Below are positions 1 to 8,958 of a stretch of 63,460 bases of DNA, piece by piece (positions within the stretch are counted from its first letter, which is position 1; each line of letters starts with the position of its first letter). Origin of the DNA: Vreelandella boliviensis LC1 (GTDB taxonomy: Bacteria > Pseudomonadota > Gammaproteobacteria > Pseudomonadales > Halomonadaceae). The position numbers and the translations under genes were made by a program. The stretch spans positions 271,094 to 334,553 of the forward strand of contig NZ_JH393259.1 in the NCBI RefSeq assembly GCF_000236035.1, read 5' to 3'. The notes below the pieces were generated by a model. It did no database searches and was not told where the DNA came from. It saw nothing but the letters and a program-made list of their open reading frames with translations.

Positions 1-126
1 ACGGAAATCTGGCCTCGTCACTCTCCTTGAACTACTGGTCACCTGTACAGAGTCGCTTTATAGTAACCCTCTGTTTTTCTCTCTATTGTTTTTCACTGTT
101 TTTTTCTTCCAGGTGCGAGCGAATTT

Positions 127-735
127 ATGATTGGACGTCTGAGTGGCCAGCTAGTGGCAAAGCAACCTCCCTGGATTGTAATTGACGTTCACGGCGTAGG
201 TTACGAGCTGGAAACCTCAATGAATACGCTGGTCGCACTTCCAGCGATCAACGAGAGCGTTTCATTATTCACTCATTTAACCATTCGTGATGACGCCCAC
301 TTACTCTATGGCTTCGGCCGTGAGCACGAACGTGCGCTGTTCCGCGCATTGATCAAGGTCAATGGCGTAGGGCCCAAGCTGGCACTGGCCATCCTGTCAG
401 GTATGGACGAAGACGCCTTCATGCGTTGCGTGCGTGATGACGACAGTAAAGCGCTGACAACGCTGCCAGGGGTGGGTAAGAAAACCGCTGAGCGGCTGAT
501 AATTGAAATGCGCGACCGTTTCCCCGAGTGGGAAGACGGCAGCAACGCGCTACTGCCCCTTGAGGCCACTAATGGCCGCGCTAGTGCCCGAGATAGCCTC
601 GCCGATGCGGAAGCCGCATTAGTCAGCTTGGGGTATAAACTGACTGAGGCGTCGAAAATGCTCGCCGATATCGACCCCAATCAGTCTACCGAAGCGCTGA
701 TTAAAGCCGCGCTCACCCAGCGCATGAGTGGTTAA
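127..735 (+). CDS. ruvA: Holliday junction branch migration protein RuvA
   Basis: RuvA binds four-way Holliday junctions as a tetramer and loads the RuvB motors in recombinational repair. The 202-aa length is normal for the family. The N-terminus (MIGRLSGQLV) is the typical start of the OB-fold domain. Helix-hairpin-helix DNA-binding motifs follow at roughly residues 70-130 (VNGVGPKLAL and LPGVGKKTAERL), and the C-terminal RuvB-contact domain is at about 155-202. ruvB follows after 113 bp carrying a tandem repeat. ruvC is the usual upstream partner, but I do not see it in the first 126 bp, which are T-rich. The Shine-Dalgarno sequence is weak. Confidence 0.97.
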   Translation: MIGRLSGQLVAKQPPWIVIDVHGVGYELETSMNTLVALPAINESVSLFTHLTIRDDAHLLYGFGREHERALFRALIKVNGVGPKLALAILSGMDEDAFMRCVRDDDSKALTTLPGVGKKTAERLIIEMRDRFPEWEDGSNALLPLEATNGRASARDSLADAEAALVSLGYKLTEASKMLADIDPNQSTEALIKAALTQRMSG

Positions 736-770
736 GTAGAGCGGAATAAGTACGAAATTGCGGTTAGTGG

Positions 771-826
771 ATAGTTCTTTGTTAATAGATCTTTGTTAAT
801 AGAGCTTTGTGAATAGACCTTTTTGA
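771..826 (+). repeat. four-copy 14-bp tandem repeat between ruvA and ruvB
   Basis: Four consecutive 14-bp units (771-784, 785-798, 799-812, 813-826) follow the pattern ATAGnnCTTTGTTA. The first two differ at one base and the last two drift slightly. The array fills most of the ruvA-ruvB spacer. It does not form a terminator hairpin and I see no ORF in it. Its function is unknown. Confidence 0.85.
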
Positions 827-848
827 ATCGCCATAAAGAAGAGCACCT

Positions 849-1886
849 ATGTTAGAACACGATCGGCTGATCGCCGCTGAGCCTGAACAGGGAGAGGGGC
901 GTATTGATTACGCGATTCGCCCTAAACGGCTGGATGATTATATTGGCCAGCCGCGTGTGCGTGAACAGCTGGAAATCTTTATCGGCGCCGCCCGGCAGCG
1001 CGAAGAGAGCCTGGATCACACCCTGGTATTTGGCCCCCCTGGGTTAGGTAAAACGACCCTTGCGCATATTATTGCCACCGAGATGGGAGTCGGCATGAAG
1101 TCGACTTCAGGCCCGGTACTGGAACGGGCAGGCGATTTAGCCGCGATGCTGACTAATTTAGAACCTGGCGATGTGCTCTTTATCGATGAAATTCATCGCC
1201 TGTCGCCGGTGGTGGAGGAAGTACTTTATCCGGCTATGGAAGATTTTCAGCTCGATATCATGATTGGTGAAGGGCCTGCGGCTCGCTCCATTAAATTAGA
1301 TCTTCCGCGCTTTACGCTAGTAGGCGCGACCACCCGGGCAGGGTTATTGACCTCTCCATTGCGTGATCGGTTTGGTATCGTTCAACGGCTCGAATTTTAT
1401 AACCTGGAAGAGCTGACTGAAATTGTCTCGCGCTCGGCGCGCCTGTTAGGCGTCGAAACCAGCCACGCTGGCGCCATTGAAGTGGCCAGGCGTTCAAGGG
1501 GCACGCCGCGAATTGCCAACCGATTGCTACGCCGGGTGCGGGATTACGCTGAAATGAAAGGTAATGGCGTGGTCGATGTTGCCATGGCGGATGCGGCGCT
1601 CAATATGCTCAACGTGGATCACCATGGCTTGGATCATATGGATCGGCGGCTACTGCTGGCCATGATCGATAAATTTGACGGTGGGCCGGTGGGCATTGAC
1701 TCGCTCGCCGCTGCGATCAGTGAAGAGCGTGACACTATCGAAGATGTCATTGAGCCCTATCTTATTCAGCAGGGCTTAATGATGCGTACCCCTCGCGGTC
1801 GGGTGGTCACCCGCCAAGCATGGCTACACTTTGAGCGTGTGCCTCACGAACAGGCAACCGATATGGAAGGAGAGCGCCGTCCGTGA
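849..1886 (+). CDS. ruvB: Holliday junction branch migration ATPase RuvB
   Basis: RuvB is the AAA+ hexameric motor that drives branch migration with RuvA. Walker A (GPPGLGKTT) lies at residues 62-70, Walker B (FIDEIH) at 111-116 and the RuvB signature GATTRAG at 159-165. The arginine-rich [12 protein letters not shown] motif sits near 220, ahead of the C-terminal winged helix. The length of 345 aa is normal. The stop overlaps the GTG start of the next gene (GTGA, 1883-1886), indicating translational coupling to the ybgC-tol genes. Confidence 0.98.
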   Translation: MLEHDRLIAAEPEQGEGRIDYAIRPKRLDDYIGQPRVREQLEIFIGAARQREESLDHTLVFGPPGLGKTTLAHIIATEMGVGMKSTSGPVLERAGDLAAMLTNLEPGDVLFIDEIHRLSPVVEEVLYPAMEDFQLDIMIGEGPAARSIKLDLPRFTLVGATTRAGLLTSPLRDRFGIVQRLEFYNLEELTEIVSRSARLLGVETSHAGAIEVARRSRGTPRIANRLLRRVRDYAEMKGNGVVDVAMADAALNMLNVDHHGLDHMDRRLLLAMIDKFDGGPVGIDSLAAAISEERDTIEDVIEPYLIQQGLMMRTPRGRVVTRQAWLHFERVPHEQATDMEGERRP

Positions 1887-2296
1887 GTCGTTACATAAGC
1901 GAGGGCTACCGCCTGCCGTTGCGCGTTTATATGGAAGATACTGACGCAGGCGGCATTGTCTACTACGTTAACTACTTGAAGTTTATGGAGCGTGCGCGCA
2001 GCGAATGGCTCCGCCAGTTGGGGCTCAATCAGCAAACGCTGCTAGACGAAGGTACGCAGCTAGTGGTATACCGCTTGGCCTGTCACTACGCGAAACCAGC
2101 TTGCCTGGACGATGCGTTGGAAATTAGTGCTCACGTTACCGACGTTGGCCGCTGTCGGATGACATTTGAACAGCAAGTTTGGCGTGATGAGGAACTCCTT
2201 TGCTCTGCCACAGTCGAGATAGCCTGCTTGAGCACCGAGCGTTTACGGCCTAAAGCATGGCCATCATCGCTTAAAGTTTTGACCCGGGCCTCTTAA
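1883..2296 (+). CDS. ybgC: Tol-Pal-associated acyl-CoA thioesterase YbgC
   Basis: A hotdog-fold thioesterase that hydrolyses short-chain or ACP-linked acyl thioesters. It is found at the head of most proteobacterial tol-pal operons, although its role there is still debated. The N-terminal catalytic signature ([20 protein letters not shown], residues 17-36) contains the conserved Asp. It starts with GTG overlapping the ruvB stop by 4 nt, and a possible Shine-Dalgarno (GGAGAG) lies upstream at about 1868. The 137-aa length is normal. Confidence 0.95.
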   Translation: MSRYISEGYRLPLRVYMEDTDAGGIVYYVNYLKFMERARSEWLRQLGLNQQTLLDEGTQLVVYRLACHYAKPACLDDALEISAHVTDVGRCRMTFEQQVWRDEELLCSATVEIACLSTERLRPKAWPSSLKVLTRAS

Positions 2297-2369
2297 CCAA
2301 GAGGTCACTCACTGCGTCGGCAATACCGACCCTAATAGATTGATGAGGGCACCTGTGAACGATAACACC

Positions 2370-3050
2370 ATGTCCATTCCCCATTTGATAATGAACGCCA
2401 GTACGGTAGTGCAACTGGTAATGCTGCTACTGTTGGTGGGGTCGATCCTCTCTTGGGTAGTGATTTTCCAGCGCAGTATTGCGCTGGGTCGTGCCAAGAA
2501 AGAGTACAACCAATTTGAGGAGTCTTTTTGGTCAGGTGTCGACTTAAACGAGCTCTACCGTGAGATCCCCGCCGATGACCCGCGCCACGGCGCTGAACAT
2601 ATCTTTCAAGCCGGTTTCCGCGAATTTAACCGTTTGATGCCTAAGACTCGTGACCCGGATACCGTACTAGAGGGTGTACAGCGCAGCATGCGCGTAGCAT
2701 GGTCTCGGGAAGAGGATCGCTTAACTCAACATTTAGTGTTTCTTGCCACAGTTGCCTCCGCTAGCCCCTATATCGGCCTGTTCGGCACCGTGTGGGGCAT
2801 TATGGGGTCTTTTCAGGCCTTATCTCTGACTCAACAAGCGACTCTTGCTACAGTGGCCCCCTGGATTGCTGAAGCGCTAATTGCGACAGCCATGGGTCTA
2901 TTTGCGGCGATTCCTGCGGTGATTTTCTATAACCGACTGTCCAATTCGTCTTCTCGCCTGCTCGGCAAATACGAAGACTTTGCCGAAGAGTTCCACGCTA
3001 TCCTGCACCGCAATTTGCAGGGCCGTGACGGCAAACCGAGCGCCAGCTAA
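2370..3050 (+). CDS. tolQ: Tol-Pal proton channel subunit TolQ
   Basis: TolQ and TolR form the inner-membrane proton-driven motor that energises TolA during outer-membrane constriction at division. The protein has an N-terminal membrane helix (TVVQLVMLLLLVGSILSWVVIF), a cytoplasmic loop and two C-terminal helices in the conserved MotA/TolQ/ExbB region (SPYIGLFGTVWGIMGSF; ATAMGLFAAIPAVIFYNR). The frame opens at TTG 2340 and ATG 2343. I prefer ATG 2370 (MSIPHLIMNAS) because it matches the usual TolQ N-terminus, but 2343 remains possible. tolR follows after 12 bp. Confidence 0.95.
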   Translation: MSIPHLIMNASTVVQLVMLLLLVGSILSWVVIFQRSIALGRAKKEYNQFEESFWSGVDLNELYREIPADDPRHGAEHIFQAGFREFNRLMPKTRDPDTVLEGVQRSMRVAWSREEDRLTQHLVFLATVASASPYIGLFGTVWGIMGSFQALSLTQQATLATVAPWIAEALIATAMGLFAAIPAVIFYNRLSNSSSRLLGKYEDFAEEFHAILHRNLQGRDGKPSAS

Positions 3051-3062
3051 GGGGAGAGAGTC

Positions 3063-3500
3063 ATGCAAGGACCGTTCAATCGTAGTAGTACAAGTAAGCC
3101 GATGGCAGAAATTAACGTTGTTCCTTTCATCGACATTATGCTGGTACTGCTGGTGGTCTTTATGATCACCGCACCCATGTTGACCCAGGGCGTACAAGTT
3201 GAGTTGCCGCAAGTAACCTCCCAGCCCATTGAGACACAGGAAGATAATGATCCCATCATTATCTCGGTTAATAGCGACGGTGGTTACTTCATCACGCTGG
3301 GGGAAGACTCCACGTCGGTCACGCTGGATGAGATGTCTTCGAGAGTGACCACGATTCTTGAGCGACGCCCAGGCACGCCTGTCATGGTACGCGGTGACCG
3401 CAATGTGGCTTATGGGCAGATTGTCGTTTTAATGAGTACCCTACAAGGCGCCGGCGTTGCTAATGTGGGGCTGCTTTCTGAGCCGCCGCAAGATGGGTAA
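3063..3500 (+). CDS. tolR: Tol-Pal motor subunit TolR
   Basis: An ExbD/TolR family protein with a single N-terminal membrane helix. The helix carries the conserved proton-relay aspartate in the FIDIMLVLLVVFMI segment (about residues 22-35), followed by a periplasmic domain. The length of 145 aa is typical. GGGGAGAG upstream of the ATG is a good ribosome-binding site. The 3' end overlaps the most upstream possible tolA start, consistent with one operon. Confidence 0.96.
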   Translation: MQGPFNRSSTSKPMAEINVVPFIDIMLVLLVVFMITAPMLTQGVQVELPQVTSQPIETQEDNDPIIISVNSDGGYFITLGEDSTSVTLDEMSSRVTTILERRPGTPVMVRGDRNVAYGQIVVLMSTLQGAGVANVGLLSEPPQDG

Positions 3501-4680
3501 GGGCAAGGCGCACATGGTATTGAAACCTCCGCGCGATCCTCAGGATGTCGGCTATAAGTGGCCGACCGTTCTGGCGATAGGCGTGCACGTCGCGATTGTA
3601 GCGTTTAGCTTAATTAGCCTTCCTAGTCGAGACGCAGAGCCTGACAGCTCTTCGATTGTGCAGGCGACGCTGGTAAGTACCGAAACGTTTACTGATCAGG
3701 CACAGCAGGCAATAGAAGGGCAGGCGGCAATGAATGCGCCCACCGAAGCCCCTACCGAGCCGGAGGCACCGAAAGAGCCTTCAGCCAGTGAACAGCAGGC
3801 TGCTGCTGAGCAGCAAGCTGCAGAAGAGGCAGCACAGCAGGCGGCGGAAGCTGAGGCTCAAGCGCTAAAAGAAGCGCGTGCGGCCGCGGAGGATGAGGCC
3901 CAGCGCAGAGCTGAAGAAGCGGCTGAACAGGCTGAGCAACAGGCGGCCGAAGCGGCTGAACGTGAAGCCGAAGCGGAAGCTGCCGCACAGCGCCAGCGTG
4001 AAGTGGAAGAGGCGCAGCGCCAGCAGGAAGCCGCACAGCAACAGCAACGCGAAGAAGATGAAGCAGAACGCCAGCGCGAAGCGGAAGAGCAGCAGCGACG
4101 TGAGGCGGAAGAAGCCGAACGTCAGCGTGAAGCGGCAGAACAACAGCAGCGCGAAGAAGCTGAAGCCGAACGACTGCGTGAAGCCGAAGAACAGCGTCTC
4201 CGTGAGCAAGAGGAGGCTCAGCGAGAGCGAGAGACAGAAGCGCAGCGGCAACGTGAAGCCGAAGAGCAGCAGCGTCGTGAAGCAGAAGCTGAGCGCCAAC
4301 GCGAAGCCGCGGAAGCTGCAGAGGCGGCCATGCAGCGCCAGTTGGCCGGTGAAGCCGAAGCGGCTGCCAATGCCCAGCAGGCTGAGCAGGCGGCCAATAG
4401 CTTTATCAACATTGTTCGTCGTGCTGTTGAGCAGGCGTGGGTGTTTCCGCCCGGTGCAAGTGATTCGATGAGTGCTACGCTACAAGTACGGCTAGGCCCA
4501 TCAGGAGAGTTGTTGGCAACGTCGATTGTGGCATCAAGCGGCGATAGTGCTTTTGACCGGTCTGTGATGCAGGCCGTGGAACATGCTGCGCCGTTTGGTG
4601 AATTGCGAGATTTGCCAGCCGATCAGCAACGTAATTTACGTCAGTTTAATCTGCGATTTACCCCAGGAGATGTTCGCTGA
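3493..4680 (+). CDS. tolA: Tol-Pal energy transducer TolA
   Basis: TolA spans the periplasm and links TolQR to TolB and Pal. An N-terminal membrane helix ([19 protein letters not shown]) follows a short basic segment. A roughly 230-residue Ala/Glu/Gln/Arg-rich helical repeat (units such as [15 protein letters not shown]) is domain II, and a TonB-like C-terminal domain III ends the protein. The frame is open from 3457, overlapping tolR by 44 nt. ATG 3493 overlaps tolR slightly, and ATG 3514 with AAGGCG upstream is also possible. The low-complexity repeat produces long shadow ORFs on both strands. The stop overlaps the tolB start by one base. Confidence 0.93.
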   Translation: MGKGKAHMVLKPPRDPQDVGYKWPTVLAIGVHVAIVAFSLISLPSRDAEPDSSSIVQATLVSTETFTDQAQQAIEGQAAMNAPTEAPTEPEAPKEPSASEQQAAAEQQAAEEAAQQAAEAEAQALKEARAAAEDEAQRRAEEAAEQAEQQAAEAAEREAEAEAAAQRQREVEEAQRQQEAAQQQQREEDEAERQREAEEQQRREAEEAERQREAAEQQQREEAEAERLREAEEQRLREQEEAQRERETEAQRQREAEEQQRREAEAERQREAAEAAEAAMQRQLAGEAEAAANAQQAEQAANSFINIVRRAVEQAWVFPPGASDSMSATLQVRLGPSGELLATSIVASSGDSAFDRSVMQAVEHAAPFGELRDLPADQQRNLRQFNLRFTPGDVR

Positions 4681-5966
4681 TGCAAAGCTTGAGTAAAGTG
4701 TGGTTGTTCTGTCTTCTGCTGCTAGTCAGCAGTGTGGCAAGTGCTAATTTAACCATTGAGATCACGCGAGGCAGCGATCAAGCGCTGCCTATTGGGGTGG
4801 TGCCGTTCGCCGGTTCAGACGGCCTTCCCGAAGATGTCGCACAGATTGTTCAAGATGACCTTGAGCGCAGTGGCTATTTTGCTCCCTTAGCGCGTAGCGC
4901 TATGTTTGAGCAACCTAGCCAATCTGATGATGTTCAGTTTGGTACCTGGCGTTCTCTAGACGTGCGCTATCTAGTGGTAGGCAGGGCAGCACAAACTGAC
5001 GGTGGTTTTGAGCTTCAATTCGAACTGATGGATATCAGCGGTCAGCGTCGAATGATTGGTGAAACCGTGACAGTAAGAGGCGATGACCTGCGCGGGGCGG
5101 CTCACTACATCAGCGATCAAATCTTTGAAGAGATTACCGGTATTCGTGGTGCTTTCTCGACCAAGATTGCTTATGTCACCGCACAGGGTGTTGGTGACAA
5201 CATGCAGTTTGGCCTGTACGTTGCCGACGCTGATGGTCGCCGTAGTGAGCAAGTGTTGACCTCTGATGAGCCAATCATGTCGCCGTCGTGGTCGCCTGAT
5301 GGCACCAAGCTCGCCTATGTCTCTTTTGAAACTGAGCGTCCGGCGATCTATATCCAGGATGTGGCGACTGGCCAGCGCGTGCAAGCGACCTCGTTTGAGG
5401 GTATCAATGGCGCGCCGGCGTGGTCACCGGATGGGCGGCGTATCGCTATGTCGCTGTCTAAAGATGGCCAGCCTGAAATTTACATAATGGATGTCGCCAA
5501 CCGTTCACTAGAGCGTATTACCAATAACAACAGCATTGATACGGAACCCGCTTGGGCGCCGGATGGACGCAGCCTGTTGTTTACCTCAGATCGAAGCGGT
5601 GGCCCCCAGCTTTACCAGTATTCCCTGGGTGGGGGCGAGGCTCAGCGCCTGACATTTACCGGTAACTACAACGCCCGTGGTCGCTACTCGCCGGCTGGTG
5701 AGCAGATATTCTTAATCCACCGCTCTAGCCGTGGTTACCAAGTGGCAAGGCAAGACCTAAGCGGGGACCGCTTAGTGGTATTAAGTGAATCAACAAGAGA
5801 TGAATCTCCTAGTGTTGCGCCGAACGGGACCATGGTAATCTTCGCTACCCAACAGGGTAGCAATGGGGTGCTTAGTGCTGTTTCTGCCGATGGTCGCTCA
5901 TCATTTAGACTGCCATCAGCACAAGGTGATGTACGTGATCCAGCTTGGTCACCCTTCTTAAATTGA
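4680..5966 (+). CDS. tolB: Tol-Pal periplasmic beta-propeller protein TolB
   Basis: TolB is a periplasmic protein that interacts with Pal and is recruited by TolA. A Sec signal peptide ([16 protein letters not shown]) ends near residue 22. An N-terminal alpha/beta domain follows, then a six-bladed propeller whose blades repeat the WSPDG motif (for example [39 protein letters not shown]). The 428-aa length is normal. The TGATG junction with tolA indicates translational coupling. Confidence 0.97.
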   Translation: MQSLSKVWLFCLLLLVSSVASANLTIEITRGSDQALPIGVVPFAGSDGLPEDVAQIVQDDLERSGYFAPLARSAMFEQPSQSDDVQFGTWRSLDVRYLVVGRAAQTDGGFELQFELMDISGQRRMIGETVTVRGDDLRGAAHYISDQIFEEITGIRGAFSTKIAYVTAQGVGDNMQFGLYVADADGRRSEQVLTSDEPIMSPSWSPDGTKLAYVSFETERPAIYIQDVATGQRVQATSFEGINGAPAWSPDGRRIAMSLSKDGQPEIYIMDVANRSLERITNNNSIDTEPAWAPDGRSLLFTSDRSGGPQLYQYSLGGGEAQRLTFTGNYNARGRYSPAGEQIFLIHRSSRGYQVARQDLSGDRLVVLSESTRDESPSVAPNGTMVIFATQQGSNGVLSAVSADGRSSFRLPSAQGDVRDPAWSPFLN

Positions 5967-6020
5967 TCAACTTAATTGATTAACATCGAAATTTTTAGTT
6001 TTCAGGCAAGGAGTCTGATT

Positions 6021-6560
6021 ATGCAAATTAAACCGTTGGCTCGCTCATTAGCAGCAGCGCTTTCTATCGTGGTAATCGCTGGCTGTTCCAGCACCGGCGG
6101 AACCCAAGATGGTGATTCGTACGGCAGCCAGGATGGCAGCACTACAGGTTCCAGCACCTCGGGTACAGGCACGGGTAGTCAGTATGGTTCTACTTCTGGT
6201 TCAGGTGCTGGTCAGCAGGCTGATTCGCGCATTCCTGAAGTACGCACCATTTATTTCGATTTCGACCGCGATACGATTAAGAGCGAGTACGAATCGGTGG
6301 TGATGGCACATGCGCGTTATTTACGTGCCAATCCGAATGCTCAAGTGGTTCTCCACGGGCATACAGATGAGCGTGGCACCCGTGAATACAACATGGCGCT
6401 GGGTGAGCGTCGTGCCGGTGCAGTAGAGCGCTTCCTGAATATTCAGGGTGTCTCTTCTTCACAAATGAGTGTTGTTAGTTATGGTGAAGAACGTCCGGCC
6501 GTCAATGGCCAAGACGATAGCGCCTACGCTCAGAATCGTCGCGTTGTATTTAACTACTGA
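6021..6560 (+). CDS. pal: peptidoglycan-associated lipoprotein Pal
   Basis: Pal is an outer-membrane lipoprotein whose OmpA-like domain binds peptidoglycan and TolB. I chose ATG 6021 because AAGGAG lies about 9 nt upstream and it yields a lipoprotein signal with lipobox (VIAGC). The frame is open from 5976, but that start would give an atypical leader. A Gly/Ser/Thr-rich linker precedes the OmpA domain, which has the YFDFDRDTIK and HGHTDERGTREYN motifs that bind diaminopimelate. The length is 179 aa. The stop codon lies within the first unit of a degenerate 15-bp tandem repeat. Confidence 0.96.
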   Translation: MQIKPLARSLAAALSIVVIAGCSSTGGTQDGDSYGSQDGSTTGSSTSGTGTGSQYGSTSGSGAGQQADSRIPEVRTIYFDFDRDTIKSEYESVVMAHARYLRANPNAQVVLHGHTDERGTREYNMALGERRAGAVERFLNIQGVSSSQMSVVSYGEERPAVNGQDDSAYAQNRRVVFNY

Positions 6561-6605
6561 GCATTTAACGACTGAGCATTTAACTATTTAGTGTTTAACC
6601 ACTGA
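6552..6605 (+). repeat. degenerate 15-bp tandem repeat at the end of pal
   Basis: Units at 6552-6566, 6567-6581 and 6582-6596 plus a partial copy at 6597-6605 follow the pattern AACnACTGAGCATTT. The first unit includes the last codons and stop of pal, so the array looks like an expansion of the gene's own 3' end. It sits just before a hairpin terminator. Confidence 0.75.
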
Positions 6606-6612
6606 TGAATCC

Positions 6613-6640
6613 GGCGTGCGGCTAACCGCACGCCGTTTAC
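6613..6640 (+). terminator. hairpin between pal and cpoB
   Basis: A perfect 9-bp stem (GGCGTGCGG at 6613-6621, CCGCACGCC at 6626-6634) with a CTAA loop is followed by GTTTACG. The T tract is poor, so this may only attenuate readthrough into cpoB, or act as an mRNA-stabilising 3' end for pal. Confidence 0.6.
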
Positions 6641-6655
6641 GTCTCCGGAGTCATC

Positions 6656-7450
6656 ATGAATAACAGTCTTAAGCGTTACGTTGAGAGGCTGTGCGGTGCG
6701 GGAGCCTTAGTGCTCCCGCTGTCCGTATTGTCCCTAACGGCCACCGCTCAACAGCCGCTCGTTCAAGACCTTTCCAACGCTTCCAACAGCAGCTTCTATC
6801 AGCAGACGCAGCGACAGGAAGCGTCCAGCGGTAATCTGGTGCTGTTTAATCAGGTACAGGAACACCAGCAGGAAATCCAGCAGCTACGTGGTCAGATAGA
6901 AGAGCTGCGTCACCAGCTGGAGCAGTTGCGCCGCCAATCTCAGCAGCAGTATCTCGATATTGAAGATCGCCTGATGAGCAGCGGCCCAACGCAGATTGAG
7001 CAGTCAACGCCTGCGGTAGAGCCAGAAGCTGCCGAGGAAGTGGTTAATGCTCCTTCCAGCCGTAATGTCAGTGAGGACGCCCAAGCTGATTACCAAGCGG
7101 CCTTCGCACATGTGCAGGCGCGTCGTTTTGATGAAGCTATTGCGGCGTTTGAAGCCTTTGTTACCGATCACCCTGATACTAGCCTAACGGCTAATGGTCA
7201 CTACTGGCTGGGTGAGCTATACGCTGCAGAAGGCAAGCTGGATCCCGCTGATCAAGCGTTTAGCCGTGTGATCGAGGAGTATAGCGGCAGCAGCAAAGTG
7301 CCGGATGCGATTTATAAGTTAGGCTTGGTAAAAGCACGTAAAGGCGAGGCAGAGCGCAGTCGAGAGCTGCTTGAACAAGTGCGTGATGACTACCCGCAGA
7401 GCAGTGCCGCAGGCCTTGCCAATGATTTTTTACGCCAATCAGCAAGTTAA
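6656..7450 (+). CDS. cpoB: cell division coordinator CpoB (YbgF)
   Basis: CpoB is a periplasmic TPR protein that works with TolA to coordinate peptidoglycan synthesis and outer-membrane constriction. A signal peptide ends near ATAQQ (about residue 32). A trimerising coiled coil rich in Gln and Glu follows (about 60-110), and three TPR-like repeats lie at about 145-260 (YQAAFAHVQARRFDEAIAAF, HYWLGELYAAEGK, AIYKLGLVKARKG). GGAG lies upstream of ATG 6656. It ends the tol-pal gene cluster, as in most gammaproteobacteria. Confidence 0.95.
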   Translation: MNNSLKRYVERLCGAGALVLPLSVLSLTATAQQPLVQDLSNASNSSFYQQTQRQEASSGNLVLFNQVQEHQQEIQQLRGQIEELRHQLEQLRRQSQQQYLDIEDRLMSSGPTQIEQSTPAVEPEAAEEVVNAPSSRNVSEDAQADYQAAFAHVQARRFDEAIAAFEAFVTDHPDTSLTANGHYWLGELYAAEGKLDPADQAFSRVIEEYSGSSKVPDAIYKLGLVKARKGEAERSRELLEQVRDDYPQSSAAGLANDFLRQSAS

Positions 7451-7494
7451 ATTTTGCTCCTTATAGTTTCTAAGAATAGTTTCAAGGAATCAGC

Positions 7495-8256
7495 ATGAGC
7501 TGCAAGATCGACTATCAACCAGCGCCCAACCTATTGGAAAATCGCATCGTGTTGGTAACCGGCGCAGGCGACGGAATTGGCCGTGCGGCAGCGTTGAGCT
7601 ATGCCCAGCACGGAGCAACGGTGATTCTATTGGGGCGTACCATTGCCAAATTAGAGCGCGTTTATGATGAAATCGAAGCGGCCGGAGGCCCCCAGCCAGC
7701 CATTTTTCCGCTCAACTTTGAAGGCGCCACGCTAAAGGATTTTCATGATATGGCGGAAACGTTGGACAAAGAGTTTGGACGCTTGGATGGATTGCTGCAT
7801 AACGCCGGGCTGTTAGGCCGCATCACTCCCTTTGAGCAGTATAATCCCGAGCTTTGGCAGCAGGTAATGCAGGTCAATATTAATGGACCCATCTGGATGA
7901 CTCAGGCACTATTACCTCTGCTGCAAGCGTCTGATGATGCGTCGGTTATTTTCACCTCCTCCAGCGTTGGCCGCAAAGGCCGCGCCTATTGGGGCGCTTA
8001 CTCAGTCTCTAAGTTTGCCACCGAAGGCTTCGTCGAGGTGCTGGCCGATGAGTTGGACAATCAGTCCAATATCCGGGTTAATTCGCTCAACCCAGGTGCT
8101 ACACGAACCCAAATGCGGCGTAGCGCATTTCCCGGTGAAGACCCTTTCACGTTACGCACCCCGGAAGACATTATGCCTACCTACTTATGGCTTATGGGTC
8201 CAGACAGTGCAGGCACCAGCGGCCAAAAGCTGGATGCCCAACCGCCCAAAGTATAA
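7495..8256 (+). CDS. yciK: YciK-type short-chain dehydrogenase/reductase
   Basis: A classical SDR of 253 aa. The Rossmann glycine motif is TGAGDGIGRA (residues about 22-31), the NAG motif is in HNAGLLG, and the catalytic Ser and YxxxK appear as SSSVGRKGRAYWGAYSVSKFA. It resembles the YciK family, whose substrate is unknown. In Pseudomonas a yciK gene accompanies ubiG and mupP; here it is convergent with those two genes and separated by 33 bp. A specific physiological role cannot be read from sequence. Confidence 0.85.
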   Translation: MSCKIDYQPAPNLLENRIVLVTGAGDGIGRAAALSYAQHGATVILLGRTIAKLERVYDEIEAAGGPQPAIFPLNFEGATLKDFHDMAETLDKEFGRLDGLLHNAGLLGRITPFEQYNPELWQQVMQVNINGPIWMTQALLPLLQASDDASVIFTSSSVGRKGRAYWGAYSVSKFATEGFVEVLADELDNQSNIRVNSLNPGATRTQMRRSAFPGEDPFTLRTPEDIMPTYLWLMGPDSAGTSGQKLDAQPPKV

Positions 8257-8289
8257 ACGCCAAAATGGCGATGTCGATGTTCTCGGTGG

Positions 8290-8958
8290 TTAGCGTTTAA
8301 ACGCGCCAAGGGCATCGACGAGTGCTTCACACTCTCCAAACCAGAAATCAGCAGGCCACCGCTGGTAGTCATCCTCTTTGCTAATATAGCCATAGCCAAC
8401 CGCCACGGCGGTCATGCCTGCGGCTACGGCGGCCTCTATATCCCGCGCATGATCACCGATATACCAGCACTGCTCAGGCTCGACGCCTAGGCGTCGAGCA
8501 GCTTCCCAGAGCGGCTCGGGGGCTGGTTTTTTAACACTCAGATCATCCGCACAGAGTAGCGCGCCGGGCTGCAGAGCCAATGCTTCCAATAGCGGTAGGG
8601 TATAGCGGCGGGGTTTATTGGTCACAATCCCCCAGGGCCGCTGGTCGCCGTGCCACTCTTGCAGCCACATATCCAGTGGCGAGAAAACCCTGCTATGCAC
8701 GGCTACTGCCTGCTCATAGGCATCAAGTAGAAATTGACGCGCTTGAGTGTGTCCCTCAGATGTGGCTTCTAACCCTAGCGCCAGCGTGACCAGCGCACTT
8801 CCGCCGTTAGAGACTTGGCGGCGAATCACTTCAAAGGGAAGTGGCTCTAAGCCATGGTGAATACGTAGCGCATTGGTTGCTTGGGCTAAATCTGGAGCGG
8901 TATCTACCAGGGTGCCGTCTAGATCGAAGAGTATCGCTTTAGGTGCTTGCATCGGCAT
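8290..8958 (-). CDS. HAD phosphatase, MupP or Gph type
   Basis: A haloacid-dehalogenase phosphatase of 222 aa with the nucleophile motif DLDGT near residue 11, a Thr/Lys region (WGIVTNKP) and the acidic motif GDHARDIEAA. Automated annotation would usually say phosphoglycolate phosphatase (Gph). In Pseudomonas the gene between ubiG and yciK is MupP, a MurNAc-6-phosphate phosphatase in cell-wall recycling. The ubiG-phosphatase-yciK neighbourhood here favours that assignment by inference. Its start abuts the ubiG stop with no gap. No amgK or murU is present in the window. Confidence 0.85.
   Translation of the reverse strand: MPMQAPKAILFDLDGTLVDTAPDLAQATNALRIHHGLEPLPFEVIRRQVSNGGSALVTLALGLEATSEGHTQARQFLLDAYEQAVAVHSRVFSPLDMWLQEWHGDQRPWGIVTNKPRRYTLPLLEALALQPGALLCADDLSVKKPAPEPLWEAARRLGVEPEQCWYIGDHARDIEAAVAAGMTAVAVGYGYISKEDDYQRWPADFWFGECEALVDALGAFKR

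Noticed and set aside
1..126. Possible ruvC end upstream of ruvA
   Set aside because: No in-frame ruvC C-terminus could be read. The stretch is T-rich with loosely repeated CTGTTTTTC elements and looks like a spacer.
771..826. CRISPR array
   Set aside because: Units are only 14 bp, directly adjacent with no spacers, and degenerate. They are a simple tandem repeat.
3752..4471. Long shadow ORFs on both strands inside tolA
   Set aside because: They arise from the low-complexity Ala/Glu/Gln/Arg repeats of TolA domain II. They have no ribosome-binding sites and no recognisable proteins.
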